Assembly: GCF_015706575.1 (NCBI RefSeq)
Contig: NW_024037047.1
Coordinates: 3,042,632 to 3,106,631 of the forward strand
DNA length: 64,000 bases
Direction: 5' to 3'
Origin: Patiria miniata
Taxonomy: Eukaryota; Echinodermata; Asteroidea; Valvatida; Asterinidae
Shown: positions 37,001 to 47,639 of the stretch, piece by piece
Position numbering within the stretch: position 1 is the stretch's first letter
How the letters are laid out: each line of letters begins with the position of its first letter
Translations under genes and position numbers: made by a program
The notes under the pieces: generated by a model
The model's database searches: none
What the model was told of the DNA's origin: nothing
What the model saw: the letters and a program-made list of their open reading frames with translations, nothing else

Positions 37001-40000
37001 ACCATTCCTTGCATTGCATGGACGCCTGGTGATCACCTATGCATGGTACAGTGGTTTAAAGTCGACACCTCGTTGGATCGACATCTCATCCTCAATTACT
37101 CCTTGTCGACTGATGACGTTGACGCCTATCCTGGATTTGGCGTCGGTGATGGTTTTGGCCTGTCTATCATATCCGTTAATGACACCCATACAGGAAGGTA
37201 TATGTGTATCTCGGAGAGCAATTCCACAGACGAGGGTGCAGTCGACGTCCATGTATTCGGTACGTAATGCATTATTGTGATTTCAAATAATACTTTTATC
37301 TTTGTTGTAAAATCATATATATTTTAAATAATGGTGTATTTTTATCATTTCAAATCCTTGTGCTTTTGGGAAAATCTTATGTATACTAAAATGTCTTTTT
37401 GGAAATTTGAACAGTTTTCCAATAGTAACATACAGTTATGTAAGGAAATTTTTCATTAAATCGGATGAGAGCATATTGGGTATTCCCTCTGCAATACGTA
37501 CGCTAAATGACTTAGAAGTAGTTTGTCTGCAAAACCCAGAGTTGTAAATTAACGTTTAATCCTCTAGTAACGGTTTGTTCTAATATATCATAAAACAGGC
37601 GACACCTTTCCTCTAGACAACGGGACTGTCATCAGCAGCATTACTGTTACCTATGACCCTTCAAAGAAACAAGAACTAAATTGTACCGTTGGTACAAACA
37701 CAATCGGGATAAATGAGTCAACAGTGTTCTGGTCGTATGGCGCGCCAAAAGCGACAACACCCACTATAATTGGTCGGCTGAATTTACCAGGTGGTACACC
37801 GGAGATGTCTCAGCTGGCAGCTAGCGGCTGCTTCGGCATAACATCTGCAGGAAATCTCCTCCTGAACAAATGTCTCCAAAGATCCGACTTCAGGTACTGG
37901 TGTCACGTATTTCCCTACGGTGATGTGTTGCAGAGATCCTACGTGGATGTTATCATCAAAAGTAAGTACACATGAATTGAAAATATAAGACTACAAATCC
38001 CTTAATTGTCTTTTAAAATAGGATGGAAACATAATCATCGATGACAGATTCTGTCCGGTCTATAAAAAAAACCACTTTCAAAGGGCGCTCTCCACTTTTA
38101 AGGGCAAAGTTAGTACTTATTGTGTACTCTTGCATTTCACATAGAAACACTGACCAGCCCTCAGGTATTGCGTTCTACGGCAATTGCCCGTTAATATCAA
38201 ACTATTTTGATTTTGATTTTAAGACAACAACCCTGTATGGTTTTAAAATTTACATCGACAGGTGCCGACCAGGATACACCTGCTACACTGGTTCTAGTCA
38301 TCGGTGTCTGTTTATCTGCGATGGTCATTGTGGCTGTTGGTGTGTGCTTGGTGTTGAAGAGTCGCAGACGATGCTCGACTGGTGATCGAGAGCAAGGAAG
38401 CTACAAAAAGGTTGATAAAACAGGTATTTGACTCTCAGCCGGCCATCTTTGTTTAACAAAAGAGTAAGTTGTCAAACAAAAATATTTCATATCATCATAC
38501 GCTATTTTTACCATGTTTTCACACATAAGTGGGAGCAGCGAACTAGCAGTCGATCAGCTGTTTCGAGCACGCGTCATGCATGCGAGTTGACGTTCAATAA
38601 ATTGTCACAATTGTTGCCTTTACTACTGTTTGTTTGCGTAATCTGACAACAAATCCGAAAAATCAAAGACAGAGGTATAACAAAACAATTAAACTTCTGA
38701 GCGCATAAAACCCTTAGTTTAGCCTCGGGTGCCTTCCCCCTCTCGCGTGTTCAAAACGTCATATCCAACAACACAGCAGTCAACAACAGTCAATTTTATC
38801 ATGTTTAATGTTAAATTAACATTAAAGAATGCAATCGGGAAAAAAACCCATGTTTTCAACATATATTTGCGTTGTTAAAGTGCCCACTGTTTATCTATCA
38901 TTGTAAATAGATCCAGAATTGCACTTCCAAAGACTGGTAGAAGAAGTCAAACAGTTTATCAAGACAACCGCGTGCAGGCTTCCCACTATGTCATGGCCTT
39001 CAGGGGACGATGCCAGCTTCGCTCCGATGGATGCTGTATTTACACCGCCGGAATTATTTGGTATCTCGTACATCAAAGGTAGCTCTGTAAAATACAGGTT
39101 GGAGTCAATAAACGAACTATTGTCTGATAACATATCTGACTTGTCAGGTCGTGCTCTTTTGCAGGGGAGAGATGGAAGTGGTAAGACCACCATCCTCTAT
39201 AAAATGGCTAACGACTGGGTAGAAAAGAAACACGGTGATGTTTTGCAGCAAGCAAAGTTGGTCTTTGTTTTATCGTGTAGGACCATTCTCAAAACTAAAA
39301 GCATTGGAGAGGCAGTTTGGAATCAAATGCTTCAAAAGCAGAAAGATTTGTCACCAATGTTAATAAACAATTACTGTGTGGATCACCCGGGCGAAGTGGT
39401 AGTTCTTGTCGACGACTGCAATGACAAAGCTGACGTCGAAGGTGTAATTGAAGTCCTTAATGAACAGGGTCTTCTTGGATGTAAAATGGTTATGACAACA
39501 AGGTATGGGCAGTGGGCAAAGGATATCTGTATAGAACGAAACTTACGGCATGTTATTAACAACGGGCTTAAGGCAAGTGATATAAATCAGCACGTAACCA
39601 ATGTGTTGAATATCACAGAAGCAAGTAGCTGTAGTGACTCGGATACTCTCTCTGAGTATTTGCGTGCAGATATTCTGCCGCCAAGGCTTTCCTGTCTTCC
39701 AGGCATTCTCCGCACTTTGTGTAAGTTGTCAGAGTGGACAAAGGGAACAGCCTTCAAAGATTCACCAACCATGACCGATTTGATTACCACGTTAGTGCGA
39801 TGCTTGTTTGACAAGAGTCAACCAACTGCTGAACAGGATACACACATTGGGGAAGAAAGATACCCAAAAGACAGGCTTACAAATGAACAACTTACTGTTG
39901 TGGTTGGACTTGGTAAGGTTGCCTTCTTCAAGATCGTTGACGGCTCTGGAAATTCTGTTGCTTTTACCAAGTCTGATTTTGTTGATGCATCCGAAAATGG

Positions 40001-41549
40001 GCAGAGTATCCTCGACATTGGTGCGAAGGTGGGCCTCATCTGTTGTGATGAGGAGGTAGACTTACAGTCTGAAACAAGTGACGAGCCTTCGTCATGGAAA
40101 GGTAACAACTGTCTGTGTTGCACCCGTGGGGATGCTAGCAAACCAGAAACTGGAACCGAGAATGCGGAGTTGCTTCCGCTGCAACATAAAGCTGGTGAAG
40201 TCGAGTTTGCACTGGAGGTTCTCGAAGAATATTGCGCTGGTATGTACATGTCACACACAAGAGAAGACATCTCCACATTGATGGATGCAGTCAAACAAGT
40301 TGATGTTCTAAAGAATGTTGACAAACTGGCCAACGTGTTTGCTTTTGGAGGAGGGGGAAGTTCAACTGCTTGTTCTGCACTCGTGAAACATCTAGTTAAC
40401 GTTATCACGGAGTCTCGGCCAAGAGTACAGAATATTTCAGACGTTATACAGTTGCAGAAATTGAGGGAGTTGTGCCTTCAACTGAACTTCGAAGGCAAAT
40501 GCGATGGTTGTATGAACAAGAAGCTGCGTTCACTGCTAGTCTCCTGGGGGTTACTGCTGGTTAATATTTCCGACCACAAGTTGCGACTTCTTACCTATCT
40601 TCTGAAGCACGATGAGCCAAAGAGTACAGAATTAAGCTTGAATCTAGAGTCAATTGAACTGTTTCAGTTTGAGAAACATGCTTTTGATGAGATTGAGGAG
40701 TACATGAGTACTTTCGCTTTGAGGGCAAACAAGAACATACAATTTGAGGTCCTGGGTAACCTAACTTCGAAAGAACTGAAGATGCGTGATAGGATAGAGT
40801 CAAGAGACAAGGATGAGCCACTCTTCCTGAGCAAAGAGTTGAAAAATACTCACAATATCTACACTTTGGAGTCCGTTGCTCTGCACAATCTTAGGCAGTC
40901 GGGAGACCGTCGTTTGTCCAGCTCGCCTAAAGATTTCGTTGCAAGTCTTTTGAGTGTGGTAAATGTAAAAGAAATCGTTCTCATCGGGTCGATATTGACA
41001 TCAAAGAACATTTGCAACTTTGTCAACAGCCTTGGGACCTTTCATCATCTACACAAAATAGATTTACGATTGAATGAGGAGATTGATGACAAAGCCTTCC
41101 TGGCTATAGTGATGTCACTCAAAAAATACCCATTCCTGACTGATCTCAGGTTGTCTGTTTCCAAGGTAGAAAGCGTTGGGTTCGATCGAGCAAAGAGAGC
41201 CATCACAGAAAACCCTGGCTGGTCAGGCTTGAAAACTCTGTATCTGCTTCATGTCGCCATGCCAATACCATTTGCATCGTTCCTTACAGCCACTGTTAAG
41301 CACCTCAAGCAACTGGAATACCTTCACGTATCAGGATGTGAAGGTCATGACAACAGTGTACTAGAGGAAATTCCCAAGGATTTTGAGAAAAGCATGAACG
41401 AATCAAAGCTTACCGAAAACGTTGAGTTCGTTTTCCAACGGATGGAGTCCTCGAAGACAAGGGTTCCATTAAAGATTCCAAGGGAAAAGGGGCCAAGCAA
41501 AGCACATGATCCTCCTTTTGGAAGCATTGTAACCGAAGCTCCACTCTAA
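33984..41549 (+). CDS. Ig-TM-NACHT receptor, unit 3 (complete)
   Basis: Exons 33984-34071, 34812-35147, 36212-36562, 36930-37259, 37599-37961, 38262-38423 and 38911-41549 give 1422 predicted residues. Layout: signal 1-29, Ig1 30-141, Ig2 142-258, Ig3 259-368, Ig4 369-489, transmembrane/juxtamembrane 490-543, NACHT and LRR-like 544-1422 with Walker A at 629-636. Every junction is phase 1, as in unit 2. A strong acceptor (tattcttttctttcag, ending 33960) just before the ATG implies a 5' UTR intron. Ig exons 1-3 are closest to unit 1. The NACHT/LRR exon is the most divergent of the three, mainly after about residue 1060, and its C-terminus is longer and different (REKGPSKAHDPPFG...). The function is inferred as ligand-triggered membrane signalling; no ligand can be named. 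Confidence 0.9.
34350..34652. mobile_element. G-run MITE in the first intron of unit 3
   Basis: Counterpart of the block at 18476-18857, here shorter and ending cgttacgccactg. Shared location and sequence indicate insertion before the units duplicated. Confidence 0.5.
34812..35147 (+). CDS. Unit 3 exon: Ig-like domain 1
   Basis: 112 codons after acceptor cactgtcatttcacag. Core: HRIPCRS, IYWFRG, DAGRYIC. Nearly the same as unit 1, including its VVPRSTSARDD end. Confidence 0.87.
36212..36562 (+). CDS. Unit 3 exon: Ig-like domain 2
   Basis: 117 codons, phase 1-1, starting GDTFPACTTDASS. Core: TLPCEC, VVYWS, RFWCHVF. Confidence 0.88.
36715..36772. repeat. Short GACTGACT seed repeat in unit 3
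   Basis: actgactgacttactccccgactgagtgactcag at the same intron position as the unit 2 minisatellite, unexpanded. Confidence 0.8.
36930..37259 (+). CDS. Unit 3 exon: Ig-like domain 3
   Basis: 110 codons, phase 1-1, starting EENPADY. Core: TIPC, VQWFKV, DTHTGRYMC. Sequons NQT, NYS, NDT and NST. Confidence 0.88.
37599..37961 (+). CDS. Unit 3 exon: Ig-like domain 4
   Basis: 121 codons, phase 1-1. Core: ELNC, VFWSYG, DFRYWCHVF. Confidence 0.88.
38262..38423 (+). CDS. Unit 3 exon: transmembrane helix and tail
   Basis: 54 codons. Hydrophobic TLVLVIGVCLSAMVIVAV..., basic KSRRRC, and tail GSYKKVDKT with the shared YxxV. Phase 1-1. Confidence 0.88.
38911..41549 (+). CDS. Unit 3 exon: NACHT NTPase and LRR-like C-terminus
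   Basis: One 2639-base exon after acceptor ttgtaaatag. Walker A GRDGSGKT (39165-39188), Walker B-like VVVLVDDCNDKAD, sensor-like MVMTTR, and winged-helix-like LPGILRTLCKLSEW. The first half parallels units 1 and 2. The C-terminal leucine-rich part is much more divergent (SIELFQFEKHAFDEIE versus SVELFRFENHDWDELQ), and it ends with a private tail. No effector domain was found after the repeats. Confidence 0.92.
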
Positions 41550-41814
41550 ACACTGTGTTTAGCAATTTAACACAATTTTGCTATCACTTTGTAAACATGT
41601 TTAGAAGCTAAACATTGCGGTCAATTCTTAAACATCCATGCTCAATTGCTAAACACTATCCGTCCTCCCTGTTAACATGTTTACAACCTGAATGATAACA
41701 GAAAAGTGTTTAGAAAAGTGTTTAGGCTTAATTGTTAAACACAGTTTTTGCAGTGTAGGTTCGTTTCTTGATTAACAACAATCAACTTAAACATTCTTAA
41801 AAGAATCAGTAAGA

Positions 41815-42122
41815 TTTTAGGCTTTGCATTGTCGAGATACTAATGAATGAAAGGTTTGCGGAAACACCAATGTGGACATGATTTCTTAACTAAGAGGATG
41901 GGTAAAAAAAAAACCAAAAAAAAAAACAACAGACGTATAAATTCGACGTTTCGGTCAATTTGCTCTGACCGTCTTCAAAAGAGTGCGTGTCCGTCTCCTG
42001 AATACGGTCAGAGCATACTGATCGGAACGTCGATTTTATACCTTTGGTTCTTTTCAGAACCATTCTCTTAGTTTGAGAAATTATTCCCACATGTTGTTTC
42101 CGCAAACCTTTCATTCATTAAA
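41815..42122. mobile_element. Foldback element with hammerhead-like arms and histone-like stem-loop
   Basis: Terminal inverted repeat aatgaatgaaaggtttgcgg at about 41842 and its complement ending near 42119. The internal arms, also inverted relative to each other, carry hammerhead-ribozyme-like cores. Minus strand 41946-41982 has TTGAAGA, a stem, then GAAAC. Plus strand 41998-42027 has CTGAATA, a stem, then GGAAC. Each core is one or two bases off consensus. A perfect 16-base hairpin ggttcttttcagaacc (42046-42061) fits the histone mRNA 3' stem-loop pattern. Non-coding. Confidence 0.6.
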
Positions 42123-42469
42123 AGAATCAGTTCGGTTTCCACTTTAATAGCGGACTTGTTTTCTGTGACATGCTTCATAGTTGTTTCAACCCGTAAGGTT
42201 CCCTTATGACATAGTGTTGATGTAAACCGTGATGTCTCCTTGTTTTGTTTTGTTTTGGTTTGTTTTTGTTTTTGTTTTTTGCTTGCATTGGAATACTCAT
42301 AGTGCATTTCTTTTGATGGGATACAGTCCATTGAAATACCGGGCAGGTGACCGAGGGATTGTACTACTTGAATAAGATGAATGTTTCAATGAAGTTTGCA
42401 GAGTTGTATTGTTCCCGGTGAATGGAAATTGGCCAAGGTAACTCCTATCCACAAAGGTGGTGTACTTCA

Positions 42470-43480
42470 TGACCCTTTTCAATACCGACCTATATCAGTT
42501 ATATTCGTACAGTTAATGACTGCCTAGCACAGGAACAACCGGTCTTCAGACCTCTTCATTCCCCACAAACAACACCCCTCTCATACGTTTTACTCAAGCA
42601 GGTAGACAGTGGTACATTTATTGGAGCAGTGTTTTTAGATCTTCGTAAAAATGTTGACACTGTCAATCACACAATTTTGCTTAACAAATTACACAATATA
42701 GGCGTAAGAGGTCTGGAGCTCGACTGGTTCCAGTCTTACCTTCATGGAAGGACACAGGTAACTAACAGTGGGAAAGTCTTATCGAACAAATCCGATGCTA
42801 TCAATTTTGGAGTACCACAAGGAACTATCTTGGGCCCATTGTTTTTTTTGTAAATTTATTAATGATATCACGTGAGTGACTGAGCATACTAGAATTGTCC
42901 TTTATGCTGCTGACACTTCTTCTCCTTTTTTTTAATCAAGTAAAGATATTTACCATATTAACTTGTATCCAGACCGTGATCTGCAGAAAAATCAATTTGG
43001 CTCATTGACAATAGATTAAAATTGATAGATAGATAAATTAAAAGCATGTTGAAAATAACATTTGCCTGGAACAAGTAATCACAAGATAAATGGATAGAAC
43101 ATATTGACTATTATTGCATCTTCTGTCTCTAAAACAATAGGTATTTTGAATGGACTCAAAAATGTCTTACCTACACAAACCCTTTGTTTTATTGTGAAAC
43201 GCCTTATATTTCCTCAGTTTAATTATCGTGATCTTATATGGAGCTGTGCTTTCAATATATCGTTACAACCACTGCTCGATGTACTTTTGAACGAGAGCGG
43301 GAAGGACTATTCTTAAGGTCTCACCTAGAACATCAGCATCAGCTGTACGTAGTGAACTAGGTTGGAATACTCTTAGCAATGTGGTTCTTCCACTCGCTAG
43401 AACAGAAAATGGAAGAAGAACTTTTAACTTCAGGGGTGCCAAGGCTTTAGAATAAATTACCGCAACATTGAAAATCTCCA
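42470..43480 (+). pseudogene. LINE reverse transcriptase remnant (CR1/L2/Jockey-like)
   Basis: Plus-strand pieces read FQYRPISVI, then FLDLRKNVDTVNHTILLNKL, then FGVPQGTILGPLFF, FINDI, and LYAADTSS, where an active RT would have YADDT. The catalytic Asp is mutated and frames are broken by stops. Downstream similarity to the RT C-terminus (FNYRDLIWSCAF) continues to about 43320. Exact clade and ends are uncertain. Confidence 0.75.
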
Positions 43481-43499
43481 CATTTAACAAGTCTTAATC

Positions 43500-46400
43500 G
43501 CTTTGTCAAACTACTCAAACAGCTCAGTAAAAAAAAAGCCAAAAATAAAACGCACAAAAACAAATGGGGGGTGTCATCTTGCAGTGATTTTTGTATTGTA
43601 TTGTAAATGTCTGTTGATCTGTGGAATTCCTATTTTATTTAAGTTTAATTAAATGAATTTTTAACATTCTTACATTGTACTTTTCATGTTTTAATCGTAT
43701 TTTAATGGTGGTTTTGTGTGAGCTTTACTGTTTATCACCAAACAGATGTGTATGCGTGCGTATTGTTAGCCAAGATATGCAATAGTGGTAAAGTGATGGA
43801 GCTGTTAATGGTTCTATGCGTTTCTATGTATATTTGTTTTGTTTTTAAATAATTTTGTTATCGACTTAATGTCACTTTGTACAGGATTTGTACCGTATTG
43901 AAAACGCAAAGTAATTCTTATCAGGACGTTGAAGGTTTTGCATATTGCTTATGGAGATCTATTGAGATCTTATTATGCTTCATGAGTCTTTAGTTGTACT
44001 ATGGCTTCAAGCCCTTCTTTTTCTTGTTGTGGTTTCTGAGTGATCTTTGCGTAGCTACTTTCAAGTTCATGGACCGCACTTCTGATCAGTGACGTCGTTG
44101 ATAATAACATAAATCACTTTCGAGACTCTTTTCGTATTGATTTTGAAGAACACCTGCATTTCCAGTCAACATCGATGAAAAACAATTGGCATTACAAAAG
44201 AAATAGCTTTCGAATAGTTATCGTGAATTTATACAAGTTGTGTAATTTCTATGATCCGAATAGTTCCAACTCTTCATTGGTGCTTCCCTTCACTAATGTA
44301 AACAAAACAAATACCATTTGAATCTTACAAACCTTTCCGTGGATTTCTCTTTTATTGCTTCAGGTATTTTTTGTTTCCAAAAGCAAACTGCAAAACTGAA
44401 TATTAGGTGATAATTGACAATAACGTTCACATGATGCAAGACGTGTTTTTGGCCTTCAACGTATGGTAAGCAATCTTTGATGCGACCAGTATTGGTTGAA
44501 AAAGGTAGATTTGGCACAACAAGCTACCATATATTTAAGTATTAAGATCTAATGCTTTTTTGTTTCAATACGATGGTACATTTATTGACTTAATTAATCA
44601 AAATTACGCACTGTTTGTGAATACAAATATCAAACTTCGATTGATATATGTTTATTTGTCTTTTAGTATATGTAAAATATATGTTAAATATCTCATGTAC
44701 TGTTATTTTTCCTTCTCCAAAATTACTTGTAAGTCTACTCAAATTTAAAAACAATCATAATATTTATGTATAGACCATGTGCTCTGTAGCGTCATGCCGT
44801 GAGGCGACCGCTAGGCAAAACAAAGTTTGCCAAGATTAAGCCACTCACTTTTAAACCACTCACATTTTGAAGAGATAAACATGCAATGCAGGAAAGAATT
44901 GTTTCCTCATCATCAGGCATAAAGTAGCCGCAACATTCAATTTTATACAGTAATGCTCAATGATGGGTATTAACGGAAGTCAAATATGCCCACCGATTAA
45001 GAAATCTGCTTTTGCCTTACTGTGCATTTTCGTTGTCTGTATTTGAATATAATATCAAATGTTCCGTTGTAGAATGACTGACTCTCTAGTTTTTGATCTT
45101 TATTTTGTTTCGGATCTTTAAATGTATGAAATCAAAAGTGTTATTCAACATAAAATTGTAAACTGCACATACATGTATATACAGAACATCCAAACTTCTA
45201 CGTGTTTACAGATATCATTGCTTAAAGTTAAAAAGACTGGATTTGATTCATCTTGCTTGTTGTGCCATTGTTTCATTATTCGATTTATTTGCTTTGTAAT
45301 ATCTCAGAGTAAACCTGAATTTGTGTGCACTTTACATTCCGCATGTGCTTTTCTTAAGATTCTAACAACAACTGAATTATAAGATTTGAGGCTTTGCATG
45401 GTGGAGTATCAGTATCGTCAGTCTCCTGACGATGACTAGAGCAGGCTAGTCAACACGTTAAGACCAAAGACAAGTTCCTTTAGAACTTAAAACAGGACTG
45501 TTCTTATCAGAACAAAAACTACTAAGCGAAGTTGACAATAAGCAGGACAAGTTCTTTTCAGAACTAAATATATCCTAAGCAGTAGTTATTACCACATGGT
45601 GTCACCGCAAACCGAAACAATAACAACTGAAATAAATGTCGTTATGTATTGTACAAGCCAAGTATACCAAGCCCTCGTTATCATTCCTTCTTTCGCCTGG
45701 TTTTTTTCATCCAGTCCTTTAAAAGTTTGTCCATTTCACTCTTGCAAGCACGAAGTAACATTAGCGATTGGAATCAAGTCTAAGACGCGGTCACGGAAGC
45801 ACGGAAGCACCATACTGGAACATGCCACAACGTACCACGATGCGCCATTTCATCTTTAACAATCAAAACCGAATAACTGTCAAGTGGTCCACTGAAATCT
45901 ATGACTTCAAATACACCTGATTATTAGCCGCTACATCATTGGTAGTATTGAAGCTCCACAGACTGTGTAATAAACTTGACCTGATTATATTACACCCAAA
46001 GCACTTAAACTTTTTTTTATGAGCAGTAGGTAAGTTCGTCTCTTATAACAGAGCATTAGAACTAAGCAGTATAAAAACTCATTTGTTTAAACAGCAAGTC
46101 ATTTTAACAAGAGATATTTCAAAATATCCTTCTGTTCTCGTTTAATTTTGTATTGGTTTTATTGCTATTTTTTATTAGTAGTTATGGTTGTCTATGCCAT
46201 TTTCAATTTCCTCAAGTGTGATAATATAGTTGGTATCTGTTTAAGTATCAATAAAGGACTTTGGACCTTGTTTATTGGGCATAACAGAGGTGAGCATGCG
46301 GCATTTCCGCTCATGTCAATACTTCCCGTGGCTTTTGATCTTGATTCTGAACGAAATTCTAACGTTTGCAAGAACAAAACATGTCTTCTGAAGTAGTAAG

Positions 46401-46690
46401 GTCAACCGCAACAGCGCTGTGACATGCCCTTGAGCTTTTGTGATCTTGGTGAGTAGCTGACTGTTTTTCGTCGCTTCATTTCGCATGAACGATTATTATA
46501 GTCAGAAGTGGCGTAAGGCAAAATCTTATGAAAGGCTTCTACTTTTTTTCCATTGCTCTGTGGTTAGGCATAGCTATGGCTGCTTTATCCCAAGATAGGA
46601 AGACCTGGCACAACGTCATGGATCAGAAGCCATCACACAGTTCCCAGCTGGTGTGGACGGCTTAAAGAAAAGTAAGTAAGAGCTTGGTGT
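43500..46690. other. Spacer after unit 3
   Basis: Non-coding. Partly paralogous to the other spacers (ttcatggaccgcac near 44070; catttcgcatgaacgattatta near 46477), with deletions that make it about 3 kb shorter. It leads into the dead signal exon. Confidence 0.6.
45387..45622. mobile_element. Second copy of the hammerhead-like/stem-loop repeat family
   Basis: Begins gaggctttgcatggtggag like the element at 41815 and ends caccgcaaacc. Contains CTGACGA (45426-45432), a perfect GACTAG/CTAGTC stem, then AACAC in place of the expected GAAAC. It also contains the hairpins agttcttttcagaact (45550-45565) and tgttcttatcagaaca. A decayed relative of the 41815 element. Confidence 0.55.
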
Positions 46691-46706
46691 TCTTTTCCTT
46701 CCACAG

Positions 46707-46818
46707 ACCTAGCTGCTTACGGACGAGCTTGTTGACCAAAAAGGACATGCTTCTAAGCCCCTGTTGCTCAAATGTTGGCTGTACAGTGTTGAGAGCAGAA
46801 CATGCCCAGCCAGTTCTG
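46707..46818 (+). pseudogene. Vestigial signal-peptide exon of a fourth unit
   Basis: Acceptor tcttttccttccacag and donor g/gtaaag are preserved and the end still reads VESRTCPASS. The original ATG has become TTG, and one base is deleted between the remaining Met and that end, so the leader cannot be translated in frame. Paralogous intron sequence continues to about 46980, but no Ig exon follows before the minus-strand gene. Confidence 0.85.
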
Positions 46819-47127
46819 GTAAAGCAATATTCTTTTATACCTTAGTCCCGATTATATGTCCAAATAAAACAGGAGCTGGCAAGCCTAGAAAAGCTGGTAC
46901 CAATGCGCAAACAAATTATGGAAAATTGATAAAGAATAACAACGATCTGTAGAATACGCTGAAGTGTTATCGTGATGGAAAATGAAATGTAACAAGACAA
47001 GTGTAATTTTCAAGTGACAGTTAATCAGCGACAGACTTGTCGATCAGTGAGGGAGTGAATCCGTTGTTAAGATACTAAGAGGATGGTAGGTTTCCTCGAC
47101 CAGCAATCACAAACATTACCTATACAC

Positions 47128-47507
47128 GATATTGATTGTTATATAACCGACATACAGATCCTTGTCATTTGATTGGTGGAACTCACATCACGTGACATTC
47201 GTTATTGCTCCTATTCATGCCGCGGCTCAAAAAGTACTATCCGCCCATGGGGAATGGGAAATACTATTCAACAGTTAGGATCATGACGCAGTATGTGTCT
47301 GCAAATGCATGCTGGTGAGCGCGTTCAGCGTTGCGCGTAGTACGTATTGTTCCAAAGAGCCAGCGGTACAGCGTTGGGTTCAAACATTTTAGTGAAAGGG
47401 TGGTTTGGAATAGAGAAATACATTTTCCTCCAGTTTTGTATAGAAAAAAGTTCAAATATATCATATGACAAGGATCTATATGTCAGTTATATAAAACAAA
47501 TATTGAG
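47128..47507. mobile_element. Foldback MITE with about 47-base inverted repeats
   Basis: gatattgattgttatataac...cagatccttgtcat (from about 47128) is matched on the opposite strand by 47460-47507 (atgacaaggatctatatgtc). The interior is non-coding. It inserted in the remains of the fourth unit. Confidence 0.8.
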
Positions 47508-47528
47508 TGGCCTTAAATTGTGAAATGG

Positions 47529-47628
47529 GAGGAATATTATCGCTCGGTAAAATCTAGACGTTTCCATTTCAATCGGCTTCGCCTCGTGAAATGGAAATTC
47601 CAGATTTTAACTTGCGATAATATTCCTC
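47529..47628. repeat. 100-base near-palindrome
   Basis: gaggaatattatcgc (47529-47543) is the exact complement of gcgataatattcctc (47614-47628). Pairing continues inward (gtaaaatct with agattttaac; tttccatttca with tgaaatggaaa) to a short loop around cggcttcgcc. Possibly a MITE core, adjacent to the preceding foldback element. Confidence 0.8.
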
Positions 47629-47639
47629 ACATTCCACGC

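Noticed and set aside
42046..42061. A histone gene suggested by the stem-loop
   Set aside because: No histone coding sequence on either side; the hairpin belongs to a repeat element.
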